From Straminergon stramineum (taxonomy: Eukaryota; Streptophyta; Bryopsida; Hypnales; Calliergonaceae), in contig OY987269.1 in assembly GCA_963920665.1 (NCBI GenBank), positions 20,090,501-20,154,500 of the forward strand: a DNA stretch of 64,000 nucleotides, read 5' to 3'. The notes beneath the pieces were generated by a model. The model was not told the DNA's origin. It made no database searches and was given only the letters and a program-made list of their open reading frames with translations. A program made the position numbers and the translations under genes. Below are positions 1-13,141 of this stretch, in pieces. How positions within the stretch are numbered: the stretch's first letter is position 1; every line of letters begins with the position of its first letter.

Positions 1-350
1 TTTGAACGCTCTGGAGTTTTGAATGGTTCGCATCCCGTGTTTCGAATCACAAGGGCGATGCCATTTGGGGCGAGTATTGTGATCCAGAATCGTAGTAGCA
101 TGAGTTTTGGAAATTTGGATTGAGTGTTTTGGCGTGGGAGTCGTTAGGGTTTGGTTTGGAGCTTGGAATGGTGTGGAGTTTCCACTCGACGAGGTTCAAC
201 GTCTTGCATTCCGGAGGTGATACCATTTGGGGCGATTTTGATGCAATTTGCATTCCATTCAGGATGGGAGTAGTGTGAGAGTTGGAATTTCTTGATTTTT
301 TGAGTGTCTTAGTGGGAGGGAGGTTAGGGTTTGGGGGGGGAGGGGGAGGA

Positions 351-3214
351 ATGGCAGCTGCTGCAGCGCGGAGGGCCCTGCAGAATCAGGCGTGGCCGTT
401 GCAGACATTGGTGAGTGCCATCCCGGCGGAGTTGATTGGGTCGGATGTGAGATTGAAGGTGCCAGTGGTGTCGAGGGCGCCTGTGGATTGGCAATTATTG
501 CAAGATCGCAGGTGTTCGTATGGATTGACGCCATTGAAGGCGTGGAATTACGCGACTGTGAGGGGGTACTACATGCGCAACATTTCGCAGCTTGTCGCGA
601 CGGCCAATAACAAGAGAGCGTTTCTTGTGGACACTCTGGCATTGGTAATTTCTGACTCTCCGTTATTGTCCGAGTGGATGTTTTTTCTCTAGTTGCAAGG
701 GACAATTTGATCACAATCATAACAGCTGGGTCTGCATGTCCCGAGTGGACGTGGAATATTTGTCATGATAGATTTTAGGTTTGGCAGATGTGGTCAAGAA
801 AAGTGTACTCTGTTGTTCCTTAATTTTCGAAATTAAGTGAACTTCATTTTCGAAATTGGGAATTGCACCCATAAAGTTGCCTTTGTCGAGGAGATTTTGA
901 AAACTGCATATCAGGAATTTTAATCTATGCCATAATAATCAGATTTTTGGTGATTTTGCTCATCGGTTACCTCTACTCTCATGTGGTTGGTTTCGGCCTT
1001 GTAGGGTCAATTTGCATCTTTGTTAGGCAGGAATAACGTCGGCAATTAAAGTTTCTTTGTTCCCCTTATTGATGACCTCTTTTCCCTATAATGACATGAA
1101 GACCAATGCTTGCATTAGGCATAGCATTGAAACTTTCCAATCCTGCATTGATACTGCAGGTTTGAGAGGGACTTGTTTCGGTTGTAAATGGTGGACGGGC
1201 CTCTACGGTTCCTTCTATATTCTGCATCGGTTTTCTGTTTTTTTGGAATCAGAGAGGAGAATATCGCACGCCTGACATGAGGTCAATGGATGCCTTCACA
1301 GGTTCGGAGGTTAGAAGCTCAGGGATTGACACCAAAGCAAGCTGAGGCGATTACAGCAGTTATCACGGAAGTGCTCAATGACAGCTTGGAAAACGTGGCT
1401 CAATCGTTTACTTCGAAAACGGAGATGACAAGAGTATGTCCGTCCAAAAGTCTTTCACTTGAATCCGCATCAGGGTTAGGGGCTTTCGGCAGAAATTGGG
1501 ATTTTGATATGTGTTATAAAAATTGACGAAGGACTGATCAATGTGACGCAGTTCTTGTGCTATCTAACGCTCCGGTTAAGCAGGTCAGGTAAAATGTTAA
1601 TATTGTTTGACTTCAACCCTGAGTTTTGGGATTCGTTGGTTGTCCTGTCTGCCATTACACCGGACACACCATGACCTCTCTGTGTTCAATTACACTGGAT
1701 GGAAAATTAATGTGGCCCATAACAATTTGGCTAAGGAATTTGTAAGCTGCTTTGCATAGCTCCCAAGGTGGTCAAAATTGTCACTAAATCTGAAAACATA
1801 TTTTGCGGTGCCCTCTCGTACTCATCGTGGTCCACAGTACATGGTGTATTTGGTGCAGTAATTAATTGTTACAATAATTGTTTAGTATTGTCCTTCGGCA
1901 GTATCATTCGTTTTCTGTCTGGAGTTTATGAGTTATGTGCTCAGATGTCAAGTGGTCTTATCTTGCAGAGTGAGATGATGGCAGAAGCAGCACTGTCCAA
2001 GTTTAAGGGTGAAGTCCAAAGCTCACAGGTATTCTATTAAAATACTTGGATCCATCTTTCGTCGAAAGTCCTTGCGTTTGCAACTCTCTGCCTTTGGTAC
2101 CGACTACATCTCTCTGAAGATATTTTTTTGTGTGGATCTCCATCGTCATGTTTACAGGAGCATCACTTTGCAACGTTGCAGCGCGAAACTGAAAGGCTTC
2201 GGACTGACATTGACAAAATGCGCAGTGAGCTTAGGTATAACTGTGCTCACTGTTTCTCAATACTTTCATTCCGGACTTACTTAGCATTTGTAGATTTGAA
2301 AACACTCAATTCAAGTTGAGACAAATTTGCAGGGTCATTATTTGGTTCTTATCTCGATTTTATGTGGTCATCGTTCCAGGTATGAGATTGACAAAGTAAC
2401 AGCAGGTCAACGCTTGGACTTGAACCTGGAAAGAGGGTGAGTTTTATTACATCCTGGACTTCTTTTGCTTGACAATTTTCTTCTTCCATCTCTTTACCAA
2501 CTGGCATTAGCATGCAATAATTGATTGTAGCAGTGAGCTGTTATCTTTAAGGTTAAAACTGCGACTTAGGAGGGGCAGATTGTGATAGGACACCTAATAG
2601 TAGAGTTAGATGTAGAAGTTTATAGCAGCTTGTGAATGGCTGAATCCTTAAGATTCTGGGGGTTTTCCAGGCGCATCCGAGAGGAATTAGCCACACAGAG
2701 CAGTGAGACTTCAAATCTCACCAACAAACTGGACAGGGTGAGTTAGAGAAGACCAGACCTTTCCTCTTCCTATATCTGTTTTTTTTTCTTTTTTGAGTTG
2801 CTTTAATATGGATGGTTCCGCAGCTTTGGATTTTCGTGGACCGCAGTCATGTTTTGAAATGTTGGAGCGTCCACACTAATGTGCTACATGTATGTTTTGA
2901 TGAGCAGGAAATACATACTTTAAAAACACAACTTGAGGCGGCCAAATACGATGTCATTAAGTACTGCATTGGTACAGTTTTTCTCACTGTTGCCTTGCTT
3001 TGTTTGATGTTTGTTTCTTCAACCCTGAAATCCTAGACCAACTTCTGAGATTTTATTTTGAAGTTATACCTTGTGTCTTTATGCTATTTTTTTGGATATA
3101 GGCATAGTTACTTGCAGTGCTAATATGGTGATTTTCACAATATCTTTCCTGGGTGCAGGTACCATTGTCTCTGTTACGGCTGTTGGGCTTGGTCTCCTGC
3201 GCATTCTCATGTGA
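351..3214 (+). CDS. FMP32/CCDC90 family (DUF1640) mitochondrial coiled-coil membrane protein, 8 exons
   Basis: Exons read 351-644, 1302-1433, 1969-2028, 2158-2234, 2380-2436, 2671-2737, 2908-2971 and 3159-3214. All joins are GT-AG and in phase, giving 268 aa ending in TGA. Exon 2 encodes VRRLEAQGLTPKQAEAIT, the family signature. Later exons encode a long coiled coil (LRYEIDKVTAGQRLDLN) and LEAAKYDVIKYCIG, followed by a C-terminal hydrophobic helix ending LRILM. The basic, alanine-rich N-terminus suits a mitochondrial targeting peptide. Family members are inner-membrane proteins; yeast Fmp32 is linked to cytochrome c oxidase assembly and animal MCUR1/CCDC90 to the calcium uniporter. I chose ATG 351 because it begins the Ala/Arg-rich presequence and lies in a plant-like context (ggaATGGC). 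An in-frame ATG at 282 would add 23 glycine-rich residues. No lesions were seen, so this is probably the only functional host gene here. Confidence 0.93.
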
Positions 3215-5020
3215 GTTTGAACAGAATATATCCGCATACATTCTATTGGATAGGATTCGCTTTAGTTAAAGTATTGATGAGTAGTGCAATGGACGTAGAG
3301 TATATGCTGAACTCAACCTCGTGCAACCTGACTTTTTCAGCTGAAGCTTCAATCTGCAATAGTATCGGACATCGATGTTGGCGGCGTGAGCAAGGGGAGA
3401 TCCGGAGGGTGCCCCACTTGCCTGACCTTTGTAAATGTAGTTGCGTAAGGCTGTTCATACTTTCTGCCGTAGATCGGAAATACCATTCAGAGATTTTAGG
3501 TAGCATTTTTTTCTGCCATTGCATTCAGGCCTCGTGGAGGCAATTCATACTATCTGGTCACTCGTCTACAGGGCGCTACTGCCCTTTGACTTGCAATGTA
3601 CGGTGAATCACAAGGAGAAAGAAACACATTTTGGACCATTGTGAGCTGAATCATTGGAGGCGGGTCAGAGAAACTTGCCCACTTTTGATCTGCTCCAAAT
3701 TTCATGGGAAATACAAGGTAACCCACATTTGCGTAAGTTTTAGGTCGATGATCGGAGTTGAGTAGATGAAGTCCTGATTTAATGGAAGCTACTGCAACTC
3801 AGGAAATGTCGAAAGGCATTCAAATCACGCACCTGTTATTTGCTCAATTGTAGATGACATCGCAGCCTGATAGACTTGTGTATTGTGGTAGAACGGTGGG
3901 TGGCGGGATTCATTGAACTCTCTTCGTTCAAATGTGGACACCAAGTAACCGCATTAAAATTTGTTGAGACGTTCCCATTCATGCCGTTCCAATCTGTGTG
4001 TTTGCTATGAAATTTACTGTTTCATTTTCGCCAAAAATAAATGAAAATTTCTGGAGACATTTGGTTTCGAATTTGAATTTGCAACTGCTCATTAAATGTT
4101 GGCAAGGCGTTCAAGTCTTCTACTGTAGGTTACACTCGAGTGCTATCCTTTCGGGTATTCAAGGGTGTCAATGTGTTTGCAGGCATACAGCTATATTTAC
4201 AGAGTTCTATATAGATGTTAATTTATTCACAAATTCTAGAGATAACGTTACAGTTATCAGGTAATGACATAATTGGCCGGTAGTGCAGGTGACGCTAATA
4301 AATTACGAAAGTCACGCTATTTGTAGTGTATTTATATTCGTGCTGCTGAAATTTACTTCTACTGTAATTGAGAAGTTTCCACTTATTCTCACTCAATCAT
4401 TCTACCCTAATTGTGTTTTATTTGACAGACTCACTAATTCTAGTGCAGTGATATTTCATATGCAGTGATCCCAAATATAGTTTTCATGACGATTTCAAGT
4501 TGCTAGAAACGTTGCTATAAATATGCAAGCCAGATTATCAAATTTACTACTGTGATACGGGTATTCCCATTTGTTTTGGCAGGAAGAAAACTTTTGGAAT
4601 TAAATTTGCTAAATTTAGTGATCACCGGTCATAGTAAGCCTCCACATAAGTTAATTACCAATACTATAAGACTTAGGGAGACCTCCATCTATTACGGAAA
4701 AAGGTAGATTCTCTTTGCAATATAGTAATAGTATTTAAAAGTTCTCCAAGAGTCTAAATTTCACTGAAAACCATGTTGCAAAATAGTGTAACTTACATCT
4801 TCTGCACAGTACTGTACTGTACTGTGGGCACCGTGCACTTGGGGGCTGTGCCATGATGCAAAATTGCTCATCACGAGGACGTTTCAAGTTTGCAAACTCA
4901 TGATGAATGAGGCAGCCTGAATTAGTGCAGATTTCTTGAAGAATGGTGCAGTACTGTACAACTTACAGTATTTCTTGGGCAAAGGAGTACCCAGTTTCAA
5001 CAATTTGGGGGGGTTTATCA
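3215..5020. other. 3' flank of the FMP32-like gene and AT-rich intergenic DNA
   Basis: The proximal part is presumably 3' UTR of the FMP32-like gene. A short CAGTACTGTACTGTACTG run occurs near 4806-4823. No coding signal, RNA gene or transposon terminus was recognised. Confidence 0.5.
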
Positions 5021-5023
5021 TAA

Positions 5024-5784
5024 GGGCCTCTTCACACTATGGCCGTCCAAGTCGAGAGGCTGTAGGATTGAGTGGGCAAACTATGGTGAGAGTCCAAGGA
5101 AATGAGCAATAAATAGGCCCCAAAAATTAGGAATTGGAGCCTTCGGTCAGCCATAGTGTGAAGCCTCCAAAGGCCAAGATCCAAAGTACAAACCTATTCC
5201 ATTTTTTCGACTTTTATCCTTTCTCTCCACATTAATTCATCTAATTTTTTCAAGCAAAAGGTTAAAAAAACATGAGAAAGGAGTCAAAAATGGCCTTGGA
5301 AAAATAATTACAGCACATGCTCTCATCATTGAACAAGGAATATGAAGGATATAAATGGAATTAAAAGGTGGCATTAAACATTGAAGCGATGTAGATTCAT
5401 TGAATGCTAAGACTCACCATTTTAGTAGTGGAGACTAGATTTCAAACTCCAATGGCAACACAAATAAACAAATAAACAAGGGAGGGCATCCTACCTATTA
5501 CTACAAAAACAGTCGAATCTAATGGCTGAGATCTTGTCAATTTTGAAAAAAACTTGACAAACTCTCGATTAGAGTTTGGGTTGGCTAAAAATGGAGACCC
5601 AAACTCTAATCAAGAGTCCGTCGCCATGTAAGCATTGGGTTGCCATGTAGGCAGACAAATGGGCAACAGACTTTGGACTATACCTCCTTGTGTGAAGGGT
5701 TGAGAGGCCGAACTCTTGGGTTTCTGCAATTTGATTAGCTAAAACCGACGACTCTCAACCTTGTACCATAGTGTGAAGTGGCCC
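5024..5784. mobile_element. Tourist-like (PIF/Harbinger-type) MITE, 761 bp, TAA target duplication
   Basis: The left end reads GGGCCTCTTCACACTATGG and the reverse complement of the right end reads GGGCCACTTCACACTATGG. The similarity continues imperfectly inward through AAG.CGAGAG/AAGGTTGAGAG. TAA flanks both sides (5021-5023 and 5785-5787). A TWA-type 3-bp duplication with GGGCC termini is the hallmark of Tourist/Harbinger MITEs. Inside there is another inverted copy of the terminal motif (about 5150-5172) and a hairpin at about 5563-5613 (ACTCTCGATTAGAGTTTGGG against its near complement). It has no coding capacity, so it would depend on a transposase encoded elsewhere. Confidence 0.75.
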
Positions 5785-5787
5785 TAA

Positions 5788-7772
5788 GTTGCCAAAATAA
5801 GTACCCTCAACTAAATTCAAGAAGTCCTCTTGCAAAAATGAAAATGTTAAAAAAGGGTTGGTAGCTTGCACTATAGTGAAAAAGAGTATTCAGGGGACCC
5901 ATACTAATTAATCGACATTCTACACTATAGAAATATCTACCTTTATTGTACATCAATAGTTATTGAAGTGTCTAGGGATGTACATCATGTTTCAAATATC
6001 TATAGTTTTCAACAATTAGTTCCTTTAATTTTTTTTGGTCCCCATAATACCCCTATTTAGTGTAGAATTGGGGCTAGAATGGTTCATAGAGTGGATTTCC
6101 ATTATATCAACTAAGGTGAATTGACCCCCTTATTGCCCCACAATTTATTTATAGAAAAACTTTGAAGTTTTTTATTTGCAATACATGATAAAAATTCGAA
6201 AATTTTGAATCCTTATATTTGCAATCCAAGGCTCTAGATTTGGTTAGAGTAGTGAAGAAATCCCCCAAAACGCAACACAAACTAGGGGACAATTTTTTAC
6301 AATTGCCCTTAGCCAATTAGGGGCTAGTAAGGGGTCAATCCTCCTTGGCCTCAACGTATCTTACTTTCAAAAGAAGGTTGATCAACATGAAAATCTTAGA
6401 TTTTACAAAAACTAGTTAAAGGGAGAAAGATTTTGAGCAAGTATGTTGGTTTTGGTATCTTCTTTTCACTAAACTTTTCTCTAAGCCTTTCTTGATTTTT
6501 TTTCTTATGCCTTATAGGTTTGAACCTTCAAAGTCTTGAATTTATGTTCTTACTAGATCAACACATGTCTAAGCCAACATTTGAAAACATGAACCCAAAC
6601 TTGGTCTTGATTTATACAAAGGTATTACATCTTCTATTAATTAATGACTTTGAGGTTTACTTAACTAATTAGTTGTAAAACATCTAGTAAGCCTAATTCA
6701 TTTTGATTCTAAAATCCAAGCATTTAGATGGAAAAGTTACTTTTGGGCCCTACCCAATAGGGTCTACAAACTTTGACTCCACTTAAAGTGAGATTTTGGC
6801 ACTACATGTTTTCTTTTTGAGAGATGCATACTATATCATATTAGTTACATATTTCCAAATTTCATAATTCAATTAGGAAAGATATGCATGTATCCCAAAG
6901 CTATTTACCTTGTTTGATTTTCAAGGCAATATTCCTAAGAAACATAAAAAAATAATTTTCTTGTGAAGTGAGTACATATCCACTCTTTGAGTTAAAAGGA
7001 ACTTCATACAAAAACTGCCAAAAATTTCCAATTCATCATTTGTAACCAAGTTCACTTGTTCTTTTGCAATGAACCTTTGCAAGAGTAGTAGAGCCCATAT
7101 ATATGATCTTGTATTTTATCATATGGAATATATATTATATACTCCAGAGTACTAAAATATGGCACACCATATACCTTTGGATTGAAAATTCAACAACTAA
7201 CATCTTTCACTAGGAGGCCATTCTAATATCCAACCCTTTTCATGTTCAAATACGATACCATATATGTAGAATACCTTCCCATTTTGTAATTTCTCATAGT
7301 TACATGTACAAAGTGCAATAATGATCTACATTGAAAGTGTCATGTGTTGTTGGATCCGCCTCAACATCAATACAAATTTTTGTGACTTTTGTATACTTCA
7401 ATTCACACACCTTGAATGTCAAACACCATATTGCAACCCAAATTAGACTTCTCAAACCTACAAGGGTTAAAAATCATAATTCTATATCATCATTTCCCTT
7501 AACTTACAACAAACTTCAAAACACTATTGTGGAAGTCATATATTATAATACATTTAGATTATTTCCCTAATCTCACAAAGTGAAGGGATAAGTTAAGCAC
7601 ATTGTGGAAAAGTTGTTGTATTGAGACAAAATAAAAATAAAAATTCTGACATAACATTTGGTCCTTGAATAGTTTCCCAATCACTTAGAAATGACAAGTG
7701 ATTCCACTTCATTGACTTCATGTCAGTCAAAATGTCCACAGGAAAGTGGGTGTGGGATAGGACATTAAATCC
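5788..7772. other. AT-rich intergenic DNA without recognisable genes
   Basis: Low-complexity AT-rich sequence between the MITE and the assembly gap. I saw no long open frame, no tandem array and no transposon termini. Confidence 0.5.
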
Positions 7773-7972
7773 NNNNNNNNNNNNNNNNNNNNNNNNNNNN
7801 NNNNNNNNNNNNNNNNNNNNNNNNNNNNNNNNNNNNNNNNNNNNNNNNNNNNNNNNNNNNNNNNNNNNNNNNNNNNNNNNNNNNNNNNNNNNNNNNNNNN
7901 NNNNNNNNNNNNNNNNNNNNNNNNNNNNNNNNNNNNNNNNNNNNNNNNNNNNNNNNNNNNNNNNNNNNNNNN
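7773..7972. other. Assembly gap (200 Ns)
   Basis: Exactly 200 N characters, so the gap length may be nominal. Sequence on the two sides differs sharply: AT-rich on the left, GC-richer coding-like on the right. The gap may therefore hide the left end of the Ulp1-encoding element. Confidence 0.99.
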
Positions 7973-8189
7973 GTCCCGGGCTGTCCAACTTCTTGCAGTT
8001 CCGTGAAGTTCCGTGGACTTACCTGGAGTTTAGGGCAACATCGGCGGTTTAGGATCGCGGCAGCCAGCACCGCGCCACCTTGAAGGTCAGTTTTCTCCCA
8101 CTCACCTTTCTGTTGTGAGCGTCATTTCATTTTCGGGTTTAGGGGTCACGTTCATTTTGAAGTAAACCTTTGCGGAGCATTTCAGATGA

Positions 8190-11100
8190 ATGGCCAGCGA
8201 CTCCTCCGAAGAGTTCCAACCTGCCGCCCAGGGCATCGATGAAGAAAAAAATGGGAGCACCAGCGATACCAGCACGGACTTGGCGGAAGAGGAAGAGGAG
8301 CCCGAAACAGCGCCGAAGAGGAAGAGGACGGGCGGAGGAAAGGCGAATTACCCGTAGAACTTGTTGCTTACAGATGGCAATGATAGGAAGTTCTATGCCT
8401 ACGACGACCCCGATATGAAGCGGTGGTTGGGAAACGACACATTCTGCCACCTGCTACGCTTCCACGAGAATGGGCTCATCCACACGGTACTGAACCCGAA
8501 CTCACATCCCTTTCTTGAATATCGCATTCAAATTCCTTAGGACAAGCCTTGTCCTATAGTTTGTACCTTGTAAAACAGAACACCATCTTGCGATCACAAA
8601 ACAAAACACCATCCTGCGATCCTGTAAGTCTCCAACGACTGTACATCTTTGCTTAGGCTTTAATCCTGATGATCATCTGTCTACCTTGTAGTACTAACCT
8701 CTTGCTCATTGGGTCCCGTGCAACATAAAGCAGGGGATGACGGTAATCTCCGAATCTTCAAGTCCTCCATGATGCACGTCCGACATCAAGTAAAGTGTCT
8801 GTACACCGATCCCGAGTACGAGCAGCTCACGATTGAGGTGCACGTCGACAGCAGGCCACCGGAGAGAACCAAAACCGCTGTAGGGCGGATACCATTCATC
8901 TACGTGTACTGTGGTCAGTCCTGCAAAGACAAGGCCCGTCTGTCCTGGCATCAAATAACCACAGAGTGCACAACAGACCTGGGAGGGAAATTTTTGAAAA
9001 TGTTTCCGACATGGGAAAAGGGCCAAACTACCGAGCTCCGGAGGATTATGGAAAACAACGGAAGGACAGACTACGTAGACGATGTTCCCCGACCAAAAGG
9101 ACGGCGCAAGGTCCAAGACAAGCCGGCAAAAAGGCAGAAGAAGAAAAGAAACACCGAAAATATCAGTACGAAAGACCGCTCTGCAAGAAATGTGCCAGAC
9201 TGCAGCACCATGTCATCTGCAAAGGGGGCGTCCAAGAATAAGGGAGAACAAACTGCATGTGTGTTCAAATTTGCAACCTCATCCAAGAAATCCCCTTCGA
9301 CAAAGCAAGACACCACCGCGAAGAACCTGAGACTACTGTCCTTGCCGAAGAACGCCGACGTGCACTAGTCGGCCAGGGTGTCATCTCAGAAGGTAGCATC
9401 AGTACTCGCGGAGGGAAGCCGAAGGGAAAGTGGCGGTTTAGCAGCAAGGCATGAAGACAACCAACCGCACAAAATAACGGAGGGGTGGAAAGTCATGGAC
9501 CGCTCGAAAGATTATTGTGAGCGCTCAATAACTAACCGTCCATCTTGCTCCGAGCCGCTGGAAGTGGATACTCCGGACAGGACAATTCCAGTTCAGGACC
9601 AGAAGGAAGTACCAACAACAAGAGTTGTAGTGGAGATGGAGGCAAGCATGGTGGCCGCAAAGTTTACCTTGGAAGACGACTTGAAGCTCCGCCCGAAGCC
9701 CATTGAAGTTAAGATGAATGGAGTAGGAATACTTATACTAGATAGCAGATTCAAGGTTGTGAATGAAGAGTTCATGTAAGACCCACACATGGCCATCAAA
9801 GAAATCCTCCGTCTACACAAAGAGGGCAAACTTGCAAGTAAGCTGTACGAGGTATTCGGGATGTGGTTATCAACCCAAAATGATGACTTGGTAAGTCTAC
9901 CACCAGTCTTCAAATGCAGCATTGTCATTGTGGTGAATCGGTTTTATAGCTCTGTGTCCTCTTCCTACTGATTCATACTCCAACACTGCCCGTTACAGTA
10001 TGCTCCTAATCCTCCGTGACAGTCGCAGTGGATAGATGAAATTCCAAATTTCTAGCCACAATAAATTCATTGGGCCATCTGCGAAGCTAGTATGTTGTAC
10101 TTCGCTATTTTGACGTCTTCAAGTGCTCACATTGCTCTTTCAGGACACGGAGGAAGCTAAAAGAACAGCTCACATGATGAAGGAGGTCCGCGGATCTGTA
10201 AGGGCTTTCGACCCTAAACGATTTCCCGATGGAGACGTTGACTTGTCAATATCTGAGGAAATCGGAGAAATTGAAAAATATCTGGCGTATAGGCGCGACA
10301 TGGATAAGTATGTCCATGAGAAGAACATCGCCGTCGAGACACTGCAGAACATGAGAGTTGCATACGTAGGGGAGAAGCTCCGTGAATTTGACAAGAGGAA
10401 GACCCTAGACGAGGAGCACGACCGGTGGAAGTGGTCGCCACTTTACTGGTTGATGATGAATGCTCCTCCAAAGGGGATGGCATCTCGTCCCTGGGCACAT
10501 ACCACAGCAGAACTCGATGACATCCTATGTTTATTGGAGGCAGAACAACCAATAGGACAGATATCCCTGGAATGTGAGTGCCCGCACATATTGCGGGTGC
10601 TCAAGCTGTTACTCGGACAGTCGTATGGTCCTACAGGAGCTAAGGTGCAGACCATTCATGGACTAACTCCGGAAGTGCTTCTAAGCATAGGTAAAGCACC
10701 GGACGCTTCAAGACGGCTTACTATCCTTGTGAAGGACCTCATCGACCATGGCTGGATGTACTTTCCGACATTATATAGCAGTTCTGAACCCATTGAGCAA
10801 TGCAGGGCAGATTTGCTTGCTCTTCTTGGTTATGTGCAGGGACAACAGAACGAAGTAGTAAAGAAGGTGGTCACATTCATCACACGCGTGGCGTAGCGCG
10901 CTTTTCTTGACCTTCTGCACACAGGACATCGTCGGCAGCTCGGCATCCTCTGGCATTCAGATTCCCCAACAGACTTAGAGAAACGCAAGTGTCAGCAGGT
11001 ACATCCTTCTACTGTTACGAGAGCATCGCTATTGACTCTTGCTATAAGTATTGTTTAGGGTGGTTCAGGCTTCAATTCTGTAAGGGAATGGCTGCAATTT

Positions 11101-13141
11101 CATATTGTGGTTTATGTAAATGTCCTTCGTGTAGGCAATCCAGGGCGCTCTTCGTTTACGGGAGGACATCGACACTGGTTGGATATTCGTGGCAGAAAGG
11201 GCCCTTGTCCTGGAGCGTAGCGAAGGGGAACAAATTCTCTAAAGAGCAATGAAGGCACATTTGGAGCTCCGAGTTATGCACCTAAAGCAACTTCAAGTCA
11301 GTAAGGCGTGGTCCGCTAGAGGACAGGACAATATGGACACCTCAAATGAACAGGACACGTGGGTGGATGGACCAATTCATTGTCCCCAGGGTGATTTTGG
11401 ACAACAAGAACCAATAGCTCGTCAGCTTACAGGTGCAACAGAGGGCAGTTGTGATCAAATAATTGCGACTAAGGGACAGGACAATGATGAGGGCTTAGAG
11501 ACAATCAATACCCAGGAAACGATTAATCTAGTGCCCGATTCTCAGGTCCCTCAAGCATCGCCTGAAAATTGTACATCTCATTTGAGACCATGCGTTCCAT
11601 CTTCATTTCTATCCGGTCTTGACGAGTACGGAGAGGAGGACGTAGTGCTCAGTACGCAGGGTCCTGTTCTCGCGGATGGTGATTTGGTGGCCAAGAACAA
11701 GGAACTTTGTGACCTCCATTTCCATATGCTACCTGCGGCGACTCCGATCGGCAAGGGATTAGAGTTCACTCGGGAAATCGGAAAAGTACCGATAGCTGCA
11801 GCTCAGCAATCCGCCCTCGCTAGAAACCTTGTGACAGAACTTTGCGTTGGTGAGGTAGCCACTGGCACCACTGGAAACGAAGGTCATTCTGCAGTCGTTA
11901 TTGATGTGGGCCGATTATGTCATGGCCATGGTGATAGCAAGTTGGCAGGTAAAATTGATGGCCTTGGCTCACCAAAAACACCGACACCACATGCAGCGGA
12001 TTTAGGCAATGCCAACGACCAGTACATGACAAGCACTGATTGGTGAGATTTCTACGGCATTGGGTGGGATTGGGTTTAGGGGTTAGGGGTTAGGACTAAA
12101 TTTTAGAGCATTTAAGAGAGAGTACAAATCACTTTTATCTTGTTCTAGAGCGCAAGCTTTGTTCTCCCTGCTGTAGCGGATTTAGGGGTTCATTGTAAAC
12201 AGCCCTCGTTGTGCAGGGGTTGGACTGAAGTTTCCCTTGCATTCGTGTAACTTTCGCTACATTTTGTTCCGCAGGCTGCGCGCCGAGTTGGATCAGGTAG
12301 TGGAGCAAACAGGTGTGTCCGAGCAACTCACACTCCATTTCAGAAATGAAGGTCTATCGTGCTCTTTGGCTTACCCCCGGGACATTGAACCACTTTTTCT
12401 CGGTGATGGGTGGGTGTCTTGTGTGTTTTTCGAGTGGTTTTGGCAGTGGTGCATGGCGGAATACCCTTCTAAGCATTACTTGTTCTATAGTCCGTTTCTT
12501 TTCAGCTCTTTAAAGAATTTCGTAAAAGGGCGGCGGGAGTCATTTTCGGTGGTGGAGGACTTCCTTGATAAGAAGTTCAAGTTAGATGCAGAACCCGTTG
12601 TCCTAATCATTCCAGTCCTGGATGGAGGACACTAGAGTGTAGCTATCATGACGAATAGCTGCAGATTTGCGCATTTTGATTCACTTCACGTGTCGGATTT
12701 ACATGGCTGTCCTTTGTACTATCGTATTCTTGGTAAGATTTGGGCGATCAGGTTGGGAGTAGGACAGGATGACAATCAGTTCTTGCGGGCGGTTGACAAA
12801 CGTTCATGGAAGGTTGCACGCGTTCCACAACAGGACAGCTCGTGGGAGTGTGGGTATTGGGCGATGAAGTATGCTCTTGCATATATTGAAAGCCTTGCCA
12901 ACGGGACTGTTGATATTGATAAGGTTAGTGGGTCTACTTGAAATATCATTTCCTTTGTTGTACTTCTGGTTTTGCTTGAAGCATTTCTTACTTTCCTTCT
13001 TCGCAGGAGCTCGAGTCCGCGATATCGGAGGGCGATGGTGTGAGTACAAGGGAGTTTGTGATGAGAACTTTGTACATGGTTCTGCGGTCCATGTCTGCAG
13101 CAGATGCATCTTGGAGAGTTACTGTTAGTCCTGTGAAGTGA
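8190..13141 (+). pseudogene. Copy A of a Ulp1-like (C48) cysteine protease transposon gene, six exons, six in-frame stops
   Basis: Exons read 8190-8486, 8724-9890, 10144-10998, 11135-12042, 12275-12923 and 13007-13141. All are in phase and give about 1,336 codons. The N-terminal exons hold an acidic/basic start, FYAYDDPDM and a Cys/His-rich segment (CLYTDPEYE...CKDKARLSWH). Next comes a helical module (RAFDPKRFPDGD...) and an acidic linker with YGEEDVVLSTQGPV. The C-terminal Ulp1-like fold has His (12630-12632), Asp in FDSLH (12678-12680), Gln in VPQQD and Cys in ECGYW (12849-12851). This is the deSUMOylase-type catalytic set, so an active ancestor would have cut SUMO-like conjugates. In-frame stops lie at 8355, 9366, 9777, 10894, 11240 and 12633; the last replaces the Trp after the catalytic His. 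The acceptor before exon 2 reads CAA instead of CAG. It is clearly homologous to the minus-strand copy at 63549-58280. Confidence 0.82.
12068..12095. repeat. Short interstitial telomere-like tract
   Basis: Inside an intron of copy A, GGGTTTAGGGGTTAGGGGTTAGG resembles degenerate plant telomere units. Similar short tracts occur at many positions in this window. Confidence 0.5.

Noticed and set aside
8139..8450. Minus-strand open frame opposite exon 1 of copy A
   Set aside because: Shadow of the plus-strand coding exon, whose frame is supported by homology with copy B.
8355..12635. Nuclear stop-codon reassignment or U-to-C editing as explanation for in-frame stops
   Set aside because: Stops replace Trp, Lys, Arg, Gln and Leu between the two copies, so no single reassignment or edit works. 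The FMP32-like gene uses TGA normally.
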